This document shows positions 1-7,273 of a stretch of DNA of 12,980 bases, in pieces. The notes under the pieces are model-generated. The model saw only the letters and a list, made by a program, of their open reading frames with translations, was not told the DNA's origin and did not search any database. Origin of the DNA: Candidatus Atribacteria bacterium (GTDB lineage: Bacteria; Atribacterota; JS1; SB-45; 34-128). Location of the stretch: positions 1 through 12,980 of the forward strand of contig DMCY01000025.1 in the NCBI GenBank assembly GCA_003451675.1. Reading direction: 5' to 3'. The first letter of the stretch is position 1, and each line of letters opens with the position of its first letter. The position numbers and the translations under genes were made by a program.

Positions 1-420
1 GGGATCATCTTTAATTTCCTTACCCTCCCCATTAGAGTATTGGGTGATGATAAGGGTAATGTTATCGGGATGGAATGTCTGAAGATGAAATTAGGTGAAC
101 CGGATGATTCAGGTCGAAGAAGACCCATTCCCATTCCCGGTTCTAATTTCCTAATCGAAACAGATATGGTCATAGATGCCATCGGCACCTCAGCTAATCC
201 TATTGTAGCCCGCAGTGCCACCGGGGTCAAGATTAACCAGTGGGGTTATTTTGTTATAGATGATAACACCAAAACTACTACCAAAGAAGGGATCTTTGCC
301 GGAGGAGATATTGTCCGAGGTTCGGCTACCGTAATCTCTGCAGTAGGAGATGGCAAGGTAGCAGCTCGGGCAATAGATGAATTCTTGTCTTCGGGGAGGA
401 GTTTGAGAAAAAGGTTTTAA
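1..420 (+). CDS. GltD/NfnB-type NAD(P)H-dependent flavoprotein, 3' part only
   Basis: The reading frame is open from the first base to TAA at 418-420, so only the last 139 codons are present and the start lies outside the window. The visible part matches the C-terminal NAD(P)H/FAD domain of the glutamate synthase small subunit family. It has 'VIDAIGTSANP' near the middle and then the hallmark FAD-binding end 'GIFAGGDIVRGSATVISAVG' followed by 'GKVAARAID'. These proteins move electrons from NAD(P)H through FAD to glutamate synthase, or to ferredoxin in the NfnAB transhydrogenase and sulfide dehydrogenase relatives. The fragment alone cannot separate GltD from NfnB/SudA. Glutamate dehydrogenase lies 222 bases downstream, which suits a nitrogen or redox role, but the gap argues against tight cotranslation. 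Confidence 0.85.
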   Translation, partial: GIIFNFLTLPIRVLGDDKGNVIGMECLKMKLGEPDDSGRRRPIPIPGSNFLIETDMVIDAIGTSANPIVARSATGVKINQWGYFVIDDNTKTTTKEGIFAGGDIVRGSATVISAVGDGKVAARAIDEFLSSGRSLRKRF

Positions 421-443
421 ATTTTTAGTTTAATTGTGTTTAA

Positions 444-469
444 AGGTTCAATTCATCGAGCTCATTAGG
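444..469. repeat. Degenerate copy of the palindromic intergenic element
   Basis: The bases 'ggttcaattcatcgagctc' followed by 'attag' resemble the first hairpin and flank of the elements at 5471-5544 and 11184-11261, which read ggttcgattcatcgaaccc then gctaag in the better copy. Pairing is damaged here and the second hairpin is not recognisable. It is probably a decayed relic, and chance similarity cannot be ruled out. Confidence 0.35.
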
Positions 470-535
470 AAGGTTAATGTGAGTTTAGATGATTAATATA
501 CATAAAAAATAAATAATATGAATTATTCTAAAAAA

Positions 536-556
536 GGGAGGTAAGCAATGGGCTAG
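536..556 (+). promoter_or_regulatory. Strong Shine-Dalgarno before a two-codon ORF (ATG-GGC-TAG)
   Basis: GGGAGGT at 536-542 is followed, six bases after the GGAGG core, by ATG at 548-550, one GGC codon and TAG at 554-556. The glutamate dehydrogenase start is 86 bases further on with its own Shine-Dalgarno. This is either the fossil start of a lost gene or a minimal upstream ORF in the gdh leader. The rest of the 421-642 gap shows only AT-rich sequence and the palindrome relic at 444-469. Confidence 0.4.
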
Positions 557-642
557 AAAGAAAATTTAGAATTTTAAGTTTTAATTAAATCATGTTTAAG
601 TTAAATTAAAATATAAAAAAATATTTAGGAGGACTTTATAAA

Positions 643-1947
643 ATGACTAAAGAAATGAACCCTTTTGAACTCGTTCAAGCACAATTTGATCATAATGCAG
701 AATTACTCAATCTTGATTCTTCTTTACGGGAATTTATGAGAGAGCCAGAAAGGGCTATACAATTTACCATTCCGATAGATATGGATAATGGTACCACCAA
801 GACATTTACCGGTTTTAGAGTTCAACATTCTACCGCTCGGGGGCCAGCTAAAGGTGGTCTTCGTTTTGCAGAAGATGAGACAATTGATATGGTAAAACAA
901 TTAGCTATGATGATGGCCTGGAAATGTGCAGTGGTAGATATTCCTTTAGGTGGAGGTAAAGGTGGAATTATCGTAGATCCAAGAAAATTATCTGATAGAG
1001 AGACTGAAAGATTATGCCGAGGTTGGGTTAGGAAGGTATATGATCTTGTAGGCCCGGAGATAGATGTTCCTGCCCCAGATGTAGGCACTAATCCTCAGGA
1101 CATGCTCTGGATAATGGACGAATATGATGTTATTGCCAGATCTAGAAAGCCTGGCTTTGTTACTGGTAAGGCAGTAGGGGTAGGTGGTTCACTTGGCAGA
1201 ACAGAGGCTACTGGTTACGGTACGGTTTACTGTATTCGAGAAGCACTAAAGAGGCTGGGTATTAATTTTAAAAATGCCACCGCTTCTATTCAGGGTGCTG
1301 GTAATGTTGCCCAATATACCTGCGAAAAATTTGTTCAATATGGCGGGAAAGTAGTAGCAATATCTTGCTGGGATCCTAAAGACAAAAAAGTCTATACTTA
1401 CAGTTGCGAAAAAGGAATTGACCCTAAAGACTTACTTGCTCCAGGTACTTTGGATAAATTTGGAACTATCGATCCAGAAAAAGCCAAATCTTTTGGCTGG
1501 GAACAAGAAGGTGGAGACGCCTGGTTAAAGAAAAACGTTAATGTTCTTATACCTGCAGCTTTGGGACAAGCAGTTACTCAGGATAATGTAAATGATATTA
1601 ATTTTGATACAGTTAAAGTTTATGCAGAAGCAGCCAATACTCCAACAACTTTAGAAGCAGATGAAGTCTTAAAAGAGAAAGGTGTCTATATGATTCCTGA
1701 TTTCATTTGTAATGCTGGTGGAGTAACTGTTTCTTATTTTGAAGAAGTTCAAAATAATATGAATTACTATTGGCCAAAAGACGAAGTTTTAGAAAAACTC
1801 GATTGTATTATGACTAATGCCTTCAACGCGGTAGCTGATTTAGCTATCGAGAAAAAATGCTATACCCGTGATGCTGCTTATTTAATTGCGATTCAACGTG
1901 TAGCTAAAGCAGTAGAGGGTAGAGGTTGGGTAAAACCTAAGAAATAG
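643..1947 (+). CDS. gdhA: Glutamate dehydrogenase (hexameric, NAD(P)-dependent)
   Basis: This 434-residue protein is of the usual length for the short bacterial and archaeal glutamate dehydrogenases. They interconvert glutamate and 2-oxoglutarate plus ammonia in the cytoplasm. The substrate domain shows 'GGLRF' (71-75), Lys94 in 'MMAWKCA', the catalytic Lys106 in 'PLGGGKGG' and Asp146 in 'APDVGTN'. The nucleotide-binding fold begins near 'IQGAGNVAQ' (216-224), and the C-terminal substrate-facing loop contains 'CNAGGVTVSYFEE'. The ATG at 643 follows AGGAGG at 627-632 with a normal spacing. Cofactor preference between NAD and NADP cannot be read safely from the sequence. The gene appears intact and monocistronic, flanked by long gaps. 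In a fermenter or syntroph it could run in the oxidative direction and supply 2-oxoglutarate towards succinyl-CoA; this is inference from the downstream pathway. Confidence 0.96.
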   Translation: MTKEMNPFELVQAQFDHNAELLNLDSSLREFMREPERAIQFTIPIDMDNGTTKTFTGFRVQHSTARGPAKGGLRFAEDETIDMVKQLAMMMAWKCAVVDIPLGGGKGGIIVDPRKLSDRETERLCRGWVRKVYDLVGPEIDVPAPDVGTNPQDMLWIMDEYDVIARSRKPGFVTGKAVGVGGSLGRTEATGYGTVYCIREALKRLGINFKNATASIQGAGNVAQYTCEKFVQYGGKVVAISCWDPKDKKVYTYSCEKGIDPKDLLAPGTLDKFGTIDPEKAKSFGWEQEGGDAWLKKNVNVLIPAALGQAVTQDNVNDINFDTVKVYAEAANTPTTLEADEVLKEKGVYMIPDFICNAGGVTVSYFEEVQNNMNYYWPKDEVLEKLDCIMTNAFNAVADLAIEKKCYTRDAAYLIAIQRVAKAVEGRGWVKPKK

Positions 1948-1953
1948 AAATTA

Positions 1954-2077
1954 GTATCTCGTATCTCGTGAATTGTATCTCGTAAAAAATAAATAGTCAG
2001 AAAGATTAAAGAAATTTGAAAATTATATATTAGAATGTATTTTTCTGGCGAGATACTAAATACGAGATACGAGATAC
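1954..2077. repeat. Inverted pair of heptamer arrays (GTATCTC family)
   Basis: The left array has GTATCTC at 1954, 1961 and 1975, with a variant GTGAATT at 1968, all in one 7-base phase. The right array has GAGATAC at 2050, 2064 and 2071, with TAAATAC at 2057. Read as reverse complement, 2048-2077 matches 1954-1983 at 25 of 30 positions by my count. The two arms enclose 64 bases of AT-rich sequence. The left arm begins six bases after the gdh stop and the right arm ends ten bases before the next Shine-Dalgarno. A transcript would fold into a long stem-loop. Confidence 0.85.
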
Positions 2078-2105
2078 GAAAAATGTTGGGAGAAGGTAAT
2101 TAAAA

Positions 2106-2915
2106 GTGGAGATATTTGCTTTAATAGGAGAGAGTGGAACTGGTAAGAGTCACAAGGCCTTATTAATTGCTCATAAATATAATATAAATTATATAATTGA
2201 TGATGGTCTTTTAATAAGGAAAGATAAAATATTAGCCGGACATTCTGCAAAAAAAGACAAGAACAGAATTCAAGCAATTAGGACAGCTATTTTCGAAGAG
2301 CCTTCTCATGCTCATGAAGTAATAGAGGTAATAAAAAAAGCTAAACCAACTAAGATATTGGTTATTGGAACATCGGTTAGGATGATTGATAAAATTATTA
2401 AAACTTTAGAATTGCCACCCCCTAAAAGAATTTTAAAGATTGAAGATGTTTCGACTGACAAAGAAATTGAGGAAGCAAAATCCGTTAGATTAAAAGAAGG
2501 GAAACATGTTATACCCTTACCTGGGATCGAAGTACAAAGAAAATTCCCGGTAAATATATTGGAATCATTGGAGATATTTTATAAGAGAAGATATAGTAAA
2601 AGGAAAATTGGTGAGAGAGCGATAGTAAGGCCGCCCTTTAGTTATTTTGGAAAATTATATGTTTCTGAAAATACAATTTTAGATATAATTATTTATATAC
2701 TTAAAGATTTCAAAGAAGTTGTAAAATTGGGTAAATCCCAAATCAGCATTAAAGAAGAAGGTATTCTGGTAAATATTAGTTTGGTGCTTAGATATGGGGA
2801 AAATATTCCCCAGGTTGGATTAAAAATTCAAAAAAGCCTCAAAAGTGAATTAGAATATATAACTGGCATAAATGTCATTTTAATAAATGTTTTTGTTTAT
2901 AATTTAAAATACTAA
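2106..2915 (+). CDS. P-loop NTPase fused to an Asp23/Gls24-like domain
   Basis: This 269-residue protein has a GTG start at 2106, preceded by gggagaagg at 2088-2096. An N-terminal Walker A motif 'GESGTGKS' spans 8-15. It is followed by 'IIDDGLLI' (30-37) and a hydrophobic strand 'KILVIGTS' (83-90), which lacks a clear Walker B acid. From about residue 177 the sequence changes to an Asp23/Gls24-like domain: 'FGKLYVSENTILDII', then 'VNISLVLRYGENIPQVG', and an end 'YITGINVILINVFV' that fits the family's usual pattern of a yG-N-IP stretch, a conserved Q and a TG-x-x-V ending. There is no signal peptide or membrane segment. Asp23-family proteins in Firmicutes are linked to envelope stress and lipid-associated complexes, and I recall similar P-loop fusions in clostridia. 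The exact function is unknown, and nothing ties it to the mutase cluster besides position. Confidence 0.72.
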   Translation: MEIFALIGESGTGKSHKALLIAHKYNINYIIDDGLLIRKDKILAGHSAKKDKNRIQAIRTAIFEEPSHAHEVIEVIKKAKPTKILVIGTSVRMIDKIIKTLELPPPKRILKIEDVSTDKEIEEAKSVRLKEGKHVIPLPGIEVQRKFPVNILESLEIFYKRRYSKRKIGERAIVRPPFSYFGKLYVSENTILDIIIYILKDFKEVVKLGKSQISIKEEGILVNISLVLRYGENIPQVGLKIQKSLKSELEYITGINVILINVFVYNLKY

Positions 2916-2943
2916 AAACAAAATAGCATAACAAGTAGTATAT

Positions 2944-3331
2944 AGCGTAAAGCGCAAAACGAAAAACATAAAACCAAAGCTTAAAACCTAAAATTAAAGA
3001 ATGGTATATAAATATTTAGCGTATAAAAAAACAGTATATAGTATTGAGTATCGAGTATATAGTAAAGAGGTAGTAGCCAGGAAACAAAATCCAGGAGACA
3101 GAATAATATTACATTATATATAGAGTTATTATATATTTTTCTGACTTCTGGCTACTGAATTCTGAATACTTGATTACTTAAAAAAAATAAAAAGTTTTAA
3201 CTTTTAAATTCTGGTTTTCTCTTTACGTTTTTCGTTATATGTTATTCATTACATATTACTTATAACTGTGTTTTAGACGCGATATTTTCTCTAGTTTTTT
3301 CTTAACTATATACTCGATACTATATACTATT
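2944..3331. repeat. Composite of three nested heptamer-array families
   Basis: This 432-base gap (2916-3347) has no credible gene. Six arrays keep a 7-base phase. A is 2944-2992, starting AGCGTAA, AGCGCAA, AACGAAA. B is 3034-3068, units of the form GTAnnnA such as GTATCGA. C is 3069-3103, units such as GCCAGGA and TCCAGGA. C' is 3139-3180, units such as TTCTGAC and TTCTGAA. A' is 3222-3263, units such as TTTTCGT. B' is 3304-3331, units such as TACTCGA and TACTATA. B and B' pair as inverted repeats at about 24 of 28 positions. A/A' share a 14-base inverted segment with one mismatch, and C/C' share the word GTAGCCAG. Array B' ends four bases before the mutase Shine-Dalgarno. Confidence 0.75.
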
Positions 3332-3347
3332 ATTTGAGAGGTGCAAG

Positions 3348-5027
3348 ATGTTTGATAAAGAAGAAATGAAAAAAATTAAACAATTAAAGAAAGAATGGGA
3401 AAATAATGTTGTACAGAAGACTCTTGAACGTTTTCCCGAAAGAAAAGATAAATTTGTTACTGGTTCAGGGAAAGAGGTTGAGCGTCTATATACTCCTGTA
3501 AATTTAGAAGAGTCTGACTATAATAAAGAGTTGAATTTCCCTGGACAATACCCTTATACTCGCGGGGTGCAACCAACTATGTATCGAGGCCGATTTTGGA
3601 CTATGCGTCAATATGCCGGTTTTGGCACAGCAGAAGAATCTAATAAGCGTTATAAATACCTGTTAGATCAAGGACAAACCGGATTAAGTGTTGCTTTTGA
3701 CCTACCCACACAAATTGGCTATGATTCAGATAACGATATGTCCTTGGGCGAAGTAGGAAAAGTGGGGGTAGCCATAGATTCTTTAAAAGATATGGAGATG
3801 TTATTTAATGGGATTCCCCTTAATAAAGTAAGCACTTCAATGACTATAAATGCTCCTGCATCTGTACTCTTAGCCATGTACATTGCAGTAGCGGAAAAAC
3901 AAGGAGTAGCTCCTGATAAACTAAAGGGGACTATTCAAAACGATGTACTAAAAGAATATATTGCTCGGGGAACTTATATCTTCCCTCCAACTCCCTCAAT
4001 GAGATTAATTACCAATATCTTTGAATTTTGTTTTAAAGAGATGCCTCTATGGAATACCATTAGTATAAGTGGATACCATATCCGAGAAGCTGGAGCTACA
4101 GCAGTTCAAGAAGTGGCCTTTACTTTGGCAGATGGAATAGCTTATGTGGATGCAGCAATAAAAATTGGATTGAAAGTTGATGATTTTGCACCAAGATTAT
4201 CTTTTTTCTTTAATGCTCATAATGATTTATTAGAGGAGGTAGCAAAATTTAGAGCAGCTCGAAGGTTGTGGGCTAAAATTATGAAAGAAAGATTTGGAGC
4301 TAAAAATAAAAAGTCTTTAATGCTTAGATTTCATACTCAAACAGCTGGGTGTACTTTAACGGCACAGCAACCAGACAATAATATTATAAGGGTTACTATG
4401 CAAGCTTTAGCAGCAGTATTGGGTGGAACCCAATCTCTCCATACAAATTCAAGAGATGAAGCCCTGGCTCTACCTGCTGAAGATTCGGTAAGGATTGCCC
4501 TTAGAACTCAACAAGTTTTAGCTTACGAAAGTGGAGTAACTGAAACAGTTGATCCTTTGGCCGGTTCCTACTATATAGAAACCTTAACCAATGAAATTGA
4601 GAAGCAAGCTTTGGAATATATTGAAAAAATTGATAAATTAGGCGGCGTTACTCAAGCTATTGAAAAAGGATTTATTCAACAGGAGATACAGAATAGTGCT
4701 TATCAATACCAGAAAGATATTGAAGAGAGAAAAAGGATAGTAGTAGGTGTTAATAAGTTTAAGATAAAGGAAGGGTCACCTAAAGGCCTTTTGAAAGTTA
4801 ATCCGGAAGTGGGTCGCCGGCAAGTTGAGGAACTTAAAAAGTTAAAAGAGGAAAGAGACAGTCATAAAGTAAAAGAAACTTTGAAATTATTAGAGAAGGC
4901 TGCAAAAACAGATGCTAATTTAATGCCCTTGATCTTAGATTGTGTAAAATCTTATGCCACATTGGGCGAAATTTGTGATGTGTTAAGAAGTATCTTTGGT
5001 GAATATAAAGAGTCTGTAAAGCTTTAG
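3348..5027 (+). CDS. mcmA1: Methylmalonyl-CoA mutase, large (catalytic TIM-barrel) subunit
   Basis: This 559-residue protein is the acyl-CoA-binding half of a split B12-dependent mutase that interconverts (R)-methylmalonyl-CoA and succinyl-CoA. The length is normal for the split form. Residues known from the Propionibacterium enzyme fall at the same numbers here: Tyr89 in 'RQYAGF', Arg207 in 'IARGTY' and His244 in 'SGYHIREAG'. Tyr89 together with Arg207 is the signature of methylmalonyl-CoA specificity and argues against isobutyryl-CoA or 2-hydroxyisobutyryl-CoA mutase. The cobalamin-binding domain is absent from this chain and is encoded by the next gene, 18 bases downstream. The ATG follows gagaggtg at 3336-3343. 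The charged C-terminal stretch (about 470-515) looks helical and may mediate subunit contact. Confidence 0.96.
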   Translation: MFDKEEMKKIKQLKKEWENNVVQKTLERFPERKDKFVTGSGKEVERLYTPVNLEESDYNKELNFPGQYPYTRGVQPTMYRGRFWTMRQYAGFGTAEESNKRYKYLLDQGQTGLSVAFDLPTQIGYDSDNDMSLGEVGKVGVAIDSLKDMEMLFNGIPLNKVSTSMTINAPASVLLAMYIAVAEKQGVAPDKLKGTIQNDVLKEYIARGTYIFPPTPSMRLITNIFEFCFKEMPLWNTISISGYHIREAGATAVQEVAFTLADGIAYVDAAIKIGLKVDDFAPRLSFFFNAHNDLLEEVAKFRAARRLWAKIMKERFGAKNKKSLMLRFHTQTAGCTLTAQQPDNNIIRVTMQALAAVLGGTQSLHTNSRDEALALPAEDSVRIALRTQQVLAYESGVTETVDPLAGSYYIETLTNEIEKQALEYIEKIDKLGGVTQAIEKGFIQQEIQNSAYQYQKDIEERKRIVVGVNKFKIKEGSPKGLLKVNPEVGRRQVEELKKLKEERDSHKVKETLKLLEKAAKTDANLMPLILDCVKSYATLGEICDVLRSIFGEYKESVKL

Positions 5028-5045
5028 AAAGTGGAGGAATGAATA

Positions 5046-5441
5046 ATGGAAGGGAAAAAAATTAGAGTATTAATAGCTAAACCTGGTCTTGATGGTCATG
5101 ATCGAGGGGCAAAGGTTGTAGCAAGAGCTTTAAGGGATGCTGGAATGGAGGTTATTTATACTGGATTACGGCAGACTCCTGAGCAGATTGTGGAAACTGC
5201 TATCCAGGAAGATGTAGATGTTATTGGATTGAGTATTTTATCGGGAGCTCATACCCATCTCTTCCCCAAAGTAATGGAACTTCTAAAAGAAAATAATATT
5301 AAAGATATTATCGTTATGGGCGGAGGAGTAATCCCCGAAGAAGATATTCCTGAATTAAAAAAGGTAGGTATAGCAGAAGTATTCACCCCTGGGACTGACA
5401 CTCGTGATATAATTAAGTTTATTAAAGAAAAAGTAAAATAA
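5046..5441 (+). CDS. mcmA2: Methylmalonyl-CoA mutase, small (B12-binding) subunit
   Basis: This 131-residue protein consists only of the cobalamin-binding Rossmann-like domain. The base-off/His-on motif DxHxxG is present as Asp16, His18 and Gly21 in '[10 protein letters not shown]'. The 'SIL' segment at 63-65 and 'MGGGVIP' at 91-97 line the nucleotide-tail pocket. It supplies adenosylcobalamin to the large subunit, and the two genes are 18 bases apart with gtggagg (5031-5037) before the ATG, consistent with paired translation. A stand-alone domain of this size is typical of split mutases. Confidence 0.96.
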   Translation: MEGKKIRVLIAKPGLDGHDRGAKVVARALRDAGMEVIYTGLRQTPEQIVETAIQEDVDVIGLSILSGAHTHLFPKVMELLKENNIKDIIVMGGGVIPEEDIPELKKVGIAEVFTPGTDTRDIIKFIKEKVK

Positions 5442-5446
5442 TTAAT

Positions 5447-5467
5447 AGCGTAGAGCGTAGAGCGGAT
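5447..5467. repeat. Short heptamer array (AGCGTAG)
   Basis: AGCGTAG occurs at 5447 and 5454, followed by a variant AGCGGAT at 5461, in one 7-base phase. It starts five bases after the mcmA2 stop. Its word resembles AGCGTAA at 2944 in the gap before mcmA1. No matching reverse-complement arm is evident at the other end of this gap, where a different word occurs (5575-5588). Confidence 0.6.
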
Positions 5468-5470
5468 AGA

Positions 5471-5544
5471 GTAGGGGTTCGATTCATCGAACCCGCTAAG
5501 AAAAATTACCAAAACAACTCGGGGCGGATAAATCAGCCCCCTAC
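5471..5544. repeat. Palindromic intergenic element, copy 1
   Basis: The element is bounded by gtagggg (5471-5477) and its perfect inverse cccctac (5538-5544). Inside, 5475-5483 pairs perfectly with 5486-5494 (gggttcgat with atcgaaccc), and 5521-5529 pairs with 5532-5540 with one mismatch. The two hairpins are joined by a linker carrying aattaccaaaacaac (5504-5518), which recurs unchanged in the copy at 11184-11261. The outer stem competes for bases with both hairpins, so two folds are possible. It looks like a REP- or MITE-like dispersed element. Confidence 0.8.
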
Positions 5545-5574
5545 ACTGCACACTTAAGCTATAGGTAAATAGTC

Positions 5575-5588
5575 GCGATACGTGATAC
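5575..5588. repeat. Heptamer pair (GCGATAC, GTGATAC)
   Basis: Two phased heptamers stand four bases before the weak Shine-Dalgarno (aaaggg, 5593-5598) of meaB. The same word GCGATAC occurs at 11138 and 11145 as the right arm of another gap. With the AGCGTAG array and the palindromic element, it accounts for most of the 165-base gap between mcmA2 and meaB. Confidence 0.5.
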
Positions 5589-5606
5589 GAACAAAGGGTA
5601 TGTTAA

Positions 5607-6575
5607 ATGGAAAAAGAAATCATTAAAAAAATAATTAATGGTGATCGCAGAGCAGCTGCAAAGCTAATAACTTTAGTAGAAAATAACTTTAGTCAAGCTC
5701 AGAAGATTTTGAGAAAACTATATAACTATACTGGGAATGCCCTGGTAATAGGGATAACAGGTCCTCCCGGTTCAGGCAAGAGTACTATTACTGATAAACT
5801 TACCAAAACATTAAGAAAAAAGGGCAAGAAAGTAGGTATTATTGCTATAGATCCTACTAGTCCGTTTACGGGAGGAGCGTTGTTGGGTGATAGAATTCGC
5901 ATGCAGGATTTAAGCTTAGACAAAGGTGTTTTTATAAGAAGTATGAGTACTCGAGGGCATCTAGGAGGACTTTCTCAGGCTACCCAGGCAACGGTTAAGA
6001 TATTAGATGCTTTAGGTAAAGATATAATATTTATTGAAACAGTTGGAGTAGGTCAATCAGAAGTAGATATAGTTAAAGTAGCAGATACAGTTGCACTAAT
6101 AAGTATGCCAGGAATGGGAGACGATGTTCAGATCATAAAAGCTGGAATAATGGAAATCGGAGATATTTTTGTGGTCAACAAAGCCGACAAAGAAGGTTGC
6201 GAACGTTTAGCTACCGAGATAGAAATGATGTTAGATTTAAACCAAAATAGCAGATGGCGCCCCCCGGTTTTAAAGACTATAGCTACAGACAATGTTGGTA
6301 TTCAAAAACTTTTGGAAGAAATTGATCGACATATCAAATATCTAAAGGAAAGTGGAGAGTTAGAGCAAAGGCGCCTGGAGAGTGCTAAAAAAGAGATATT
6401 TGACCTTATCCAGGAACAATGGAAAGAAATACTTTCAACTTTTATTGATAATGGATTTTTAAATAAGATAGCAGCTAAAATAGTAAAGCGGGAAGAAGAT
6501 CCCTATACTGCAGTAGAGAAATTATCAAATATATTAATACATTCTTATACACAAGGAGGTGTAAAAAATGGTTGA
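5607..6575 (+). CDS. meaB: MeaB/ArgK-type GTPase, chaperone of methylmalonyl-CoA mutase
   Basis: This 322-residue G3E-family GTPase loads and protects adenosylcobalamin in methylmalonyl-CoA mutase and helps to eject damaged cofactor. The nucleotide-binding motifs are in order: Walker A 'GPPGSGKST' (52-60), 'DPTSPFTGGALLGDRIRM' (82-99) including the switch region, 'ETVGVGQSE' (144-152), and the guanine-specific 'NKAD' (191-194). The C-terminal helices (about 235-320) form the dimerisation arm known in this family. Older annotations call it an arginine/ornithine transport kinase (ArgK), which the context does not support. The ATG at 5607 follows a weak aaaggg. The stop overlaps the epimerase start by eight bases, which indicates coupled translation. 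Confidence 0.95.
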   Translation: MEKEIIKKIINGDRRAAAKLITLVENNFSQAQKILRKLYNYTGNALVIGITGPPGSGKSTITDKLTKTLRKKGKKVGIIAIDPTSPFTGGALLGDRIRMQDLSLDKGVFIRSMSTRGHLGGLSQATQATVKILDALGKDIIFIETVGVGQSEVDIVKVADTVALISMPGMGDDVQIIKAGIMEIGDIFVVNKADKEGCERLATEIEMMLDLNQNSRWRPPVLKTIATDNVGIQKLLEEIDRHIKYLKESGELEQRRLESAKKEIFDLIQEQWKEILSTFIDNGFLNKIAAKIVKREEDPYTAVEKLSNILIHSYTQGGVKNG

Positions 6576-6972
6576 AAAGATAGATCATATTGGAATTGCG
6601 GTAAAAAGTGTTAAAGAAACCAGTGAACTTCTAAGCAGTATACTGGGGTTGAAAGTTGCTGGCGAAGAGATTGTAGAAGAGCAGAAAGTTAAAGTTGCTT
6701 TTTTACCTTTAGGTGATAGTGAATTGGAACTGTTAGAATCCACTTCACCAGAGGGTCCTATTGCCAGGTTTATTGAGAAGAAAGGCGAGGGGATTCAACA
6801 TATTGCTTTTAGAGTTAATAATATTGAGGAAGTATTAGAAAAATTAAAAAAGGAAGGAGTTAGGTTAATAGACGAAAAACCGAGGTATGGAGCAGGCGGA
6901 GCAAAAATAGCCTTCTTACATCCTAAGAGCACTAATGGTATTCTTGTTGAATTGTGCGAAAGAGATAAGTAA
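6568..6972 (+). CDS. mce: Methylmalonyl-CoA epimerase
   Basis: This 134-residue VOC/glyoxalase-fold enzyme interconverts (R)- and (S)-methylmalonyl-CoA. It links the mutase (R form) to the biotin-dependent carboxyltransferase (S form). Candidate metal ligands are His7 in 'IDHIGIAV', His78 in 'GIQHIAFRV' and Glu128 in 'LVELCE'. The fourth is probably Glu54 in 'ELELLE', where some relatives have Gln. Other family marks are 'SPEGPIARFIEKKGEGIQH' (60-78) and 'PRYGAGGAKIAFLHP' (105-119). A strong aaggaggtg (6553-6561) precedes the ATG, and the first eight bases overlap the end of meaB. Confidence 0.95.
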   Translation: MVEKIDHIGIAVKSVKETSELLSSILGLKVAGEEIVEEQKVKVAFLPLGDSELELLESTSPEGPIARFIEKKGEGIQHIAFRVNNIEEVLEKLKKEGVRLIDEKPRYGAGGAKIAFLHPKSTNGILVELCERDK

Positions 6973-6992
6973 ATAAAATAGAAGTCTAATTA

Positions 6993-7102
6993 GTATCTCG
7001 TATCTCGTGAGTCGCATCTCGTGAAGAAAATAGAATTCAGAATTTAGATAGCAAAGGTTAAGAAGTTTGATCAAATATATCTAAACGCGATAGGATATAC
7101 GA
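6993..7102. repeat. Heptamer element, second GTATCTC copy
   Basis: The left array (6993-7022) has GTATCTC at 6993 and 7000, then GTGAGTC and GCATCTC, and differs from the array at 1954-1983 at only three of 30 positions. The right arm is decayed: ACGCGATA at 7085-7092, followed by ggatatacga to 7102. It occupies the first part of the 301-base gap before mmdA, starting 20 bases after the epimerase stop. Confidence 0.7.
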
Positions 7103-7110
7103 GTAAAAGG

Positions 7111-7159
7111 TTTTGAGTTTTGAATTATGGTTTTTCGGTTTTCGTTTTAAGTTTTTAGC
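7111..7159. repeat. Seven phased heptamers of TTTTnnn type
   Basis: Heptamers starting at 7111, 7118, 7125, 7132, 7139, 7146 and 7153 mostly begin TTTT or TTTA, for example TTTTGAG, TTTTCGG and TTTTCGT. The word TTTTCGT is shared with 3229 and is the inverse of AACGAAA-type units at 2958. The remainder, to about 7215, holds GCATAAA- and GCTTAAT-like words. No gene or terminator was found in 6973-7273. Confidence 0.6.
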
Positions 7160-7273
7160 TCTACAAAAAAAGCCCAAAATCATAGCATAAAGTTTATAGC
7201 TTAATACAGCATAAAAAACAGGAAATTAGTTGAGAATTATAAAAATACTGGAGAAAGGTGGTAAGATAAATTA

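Noticed and set aside
421..642. Promoter for glutamate dehydrogenase
   Set aside because: The sequence is so AT-rich that many -10-like words occur, and none has a clear -35 partner at the right distance.
1954..2077. CRISPR array
   Set aside because: Repeat units are only 7 bases with no unique spacers of 30-40 bases, and the second half is the inverse of the first.
3069..3103. Cobalamin riboswitch upstream of the B12-dependent mutase (words 'ccaggagaca' look like part of a B12 box)
   Set aside because: The match is partial and each piece is explained by phased nCCAGnA heptamers that also occur at 10998-11011 before no B12 gene. I could not find the other conserved riboswitch parts, such as a GCCACTG segment.
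3348..5027. Isobutyryl-CoA or 2-hydroxyisobutyryl-CoA mutase
   Set aside because: Tyr89 and Arg207, which define methylmalonyl-CoA specificity, are both present, and an epimerase, MeaB and decarboxylase lie next to it.
5249..5551. Minus-strand ORF over the end of mcmA2 and the palindromic element
   Set aside because: It begins inside the repeat element region and overlaps conserved B12-domain coding. No family features were seen in its translation.
5607..6575. Arginine/ornithine transport kinase (ArgK)
   Set aside because: This is an old name for the MeaB family. GTPase motifs and the overlap with the epimerase point to the mutase chaperone.
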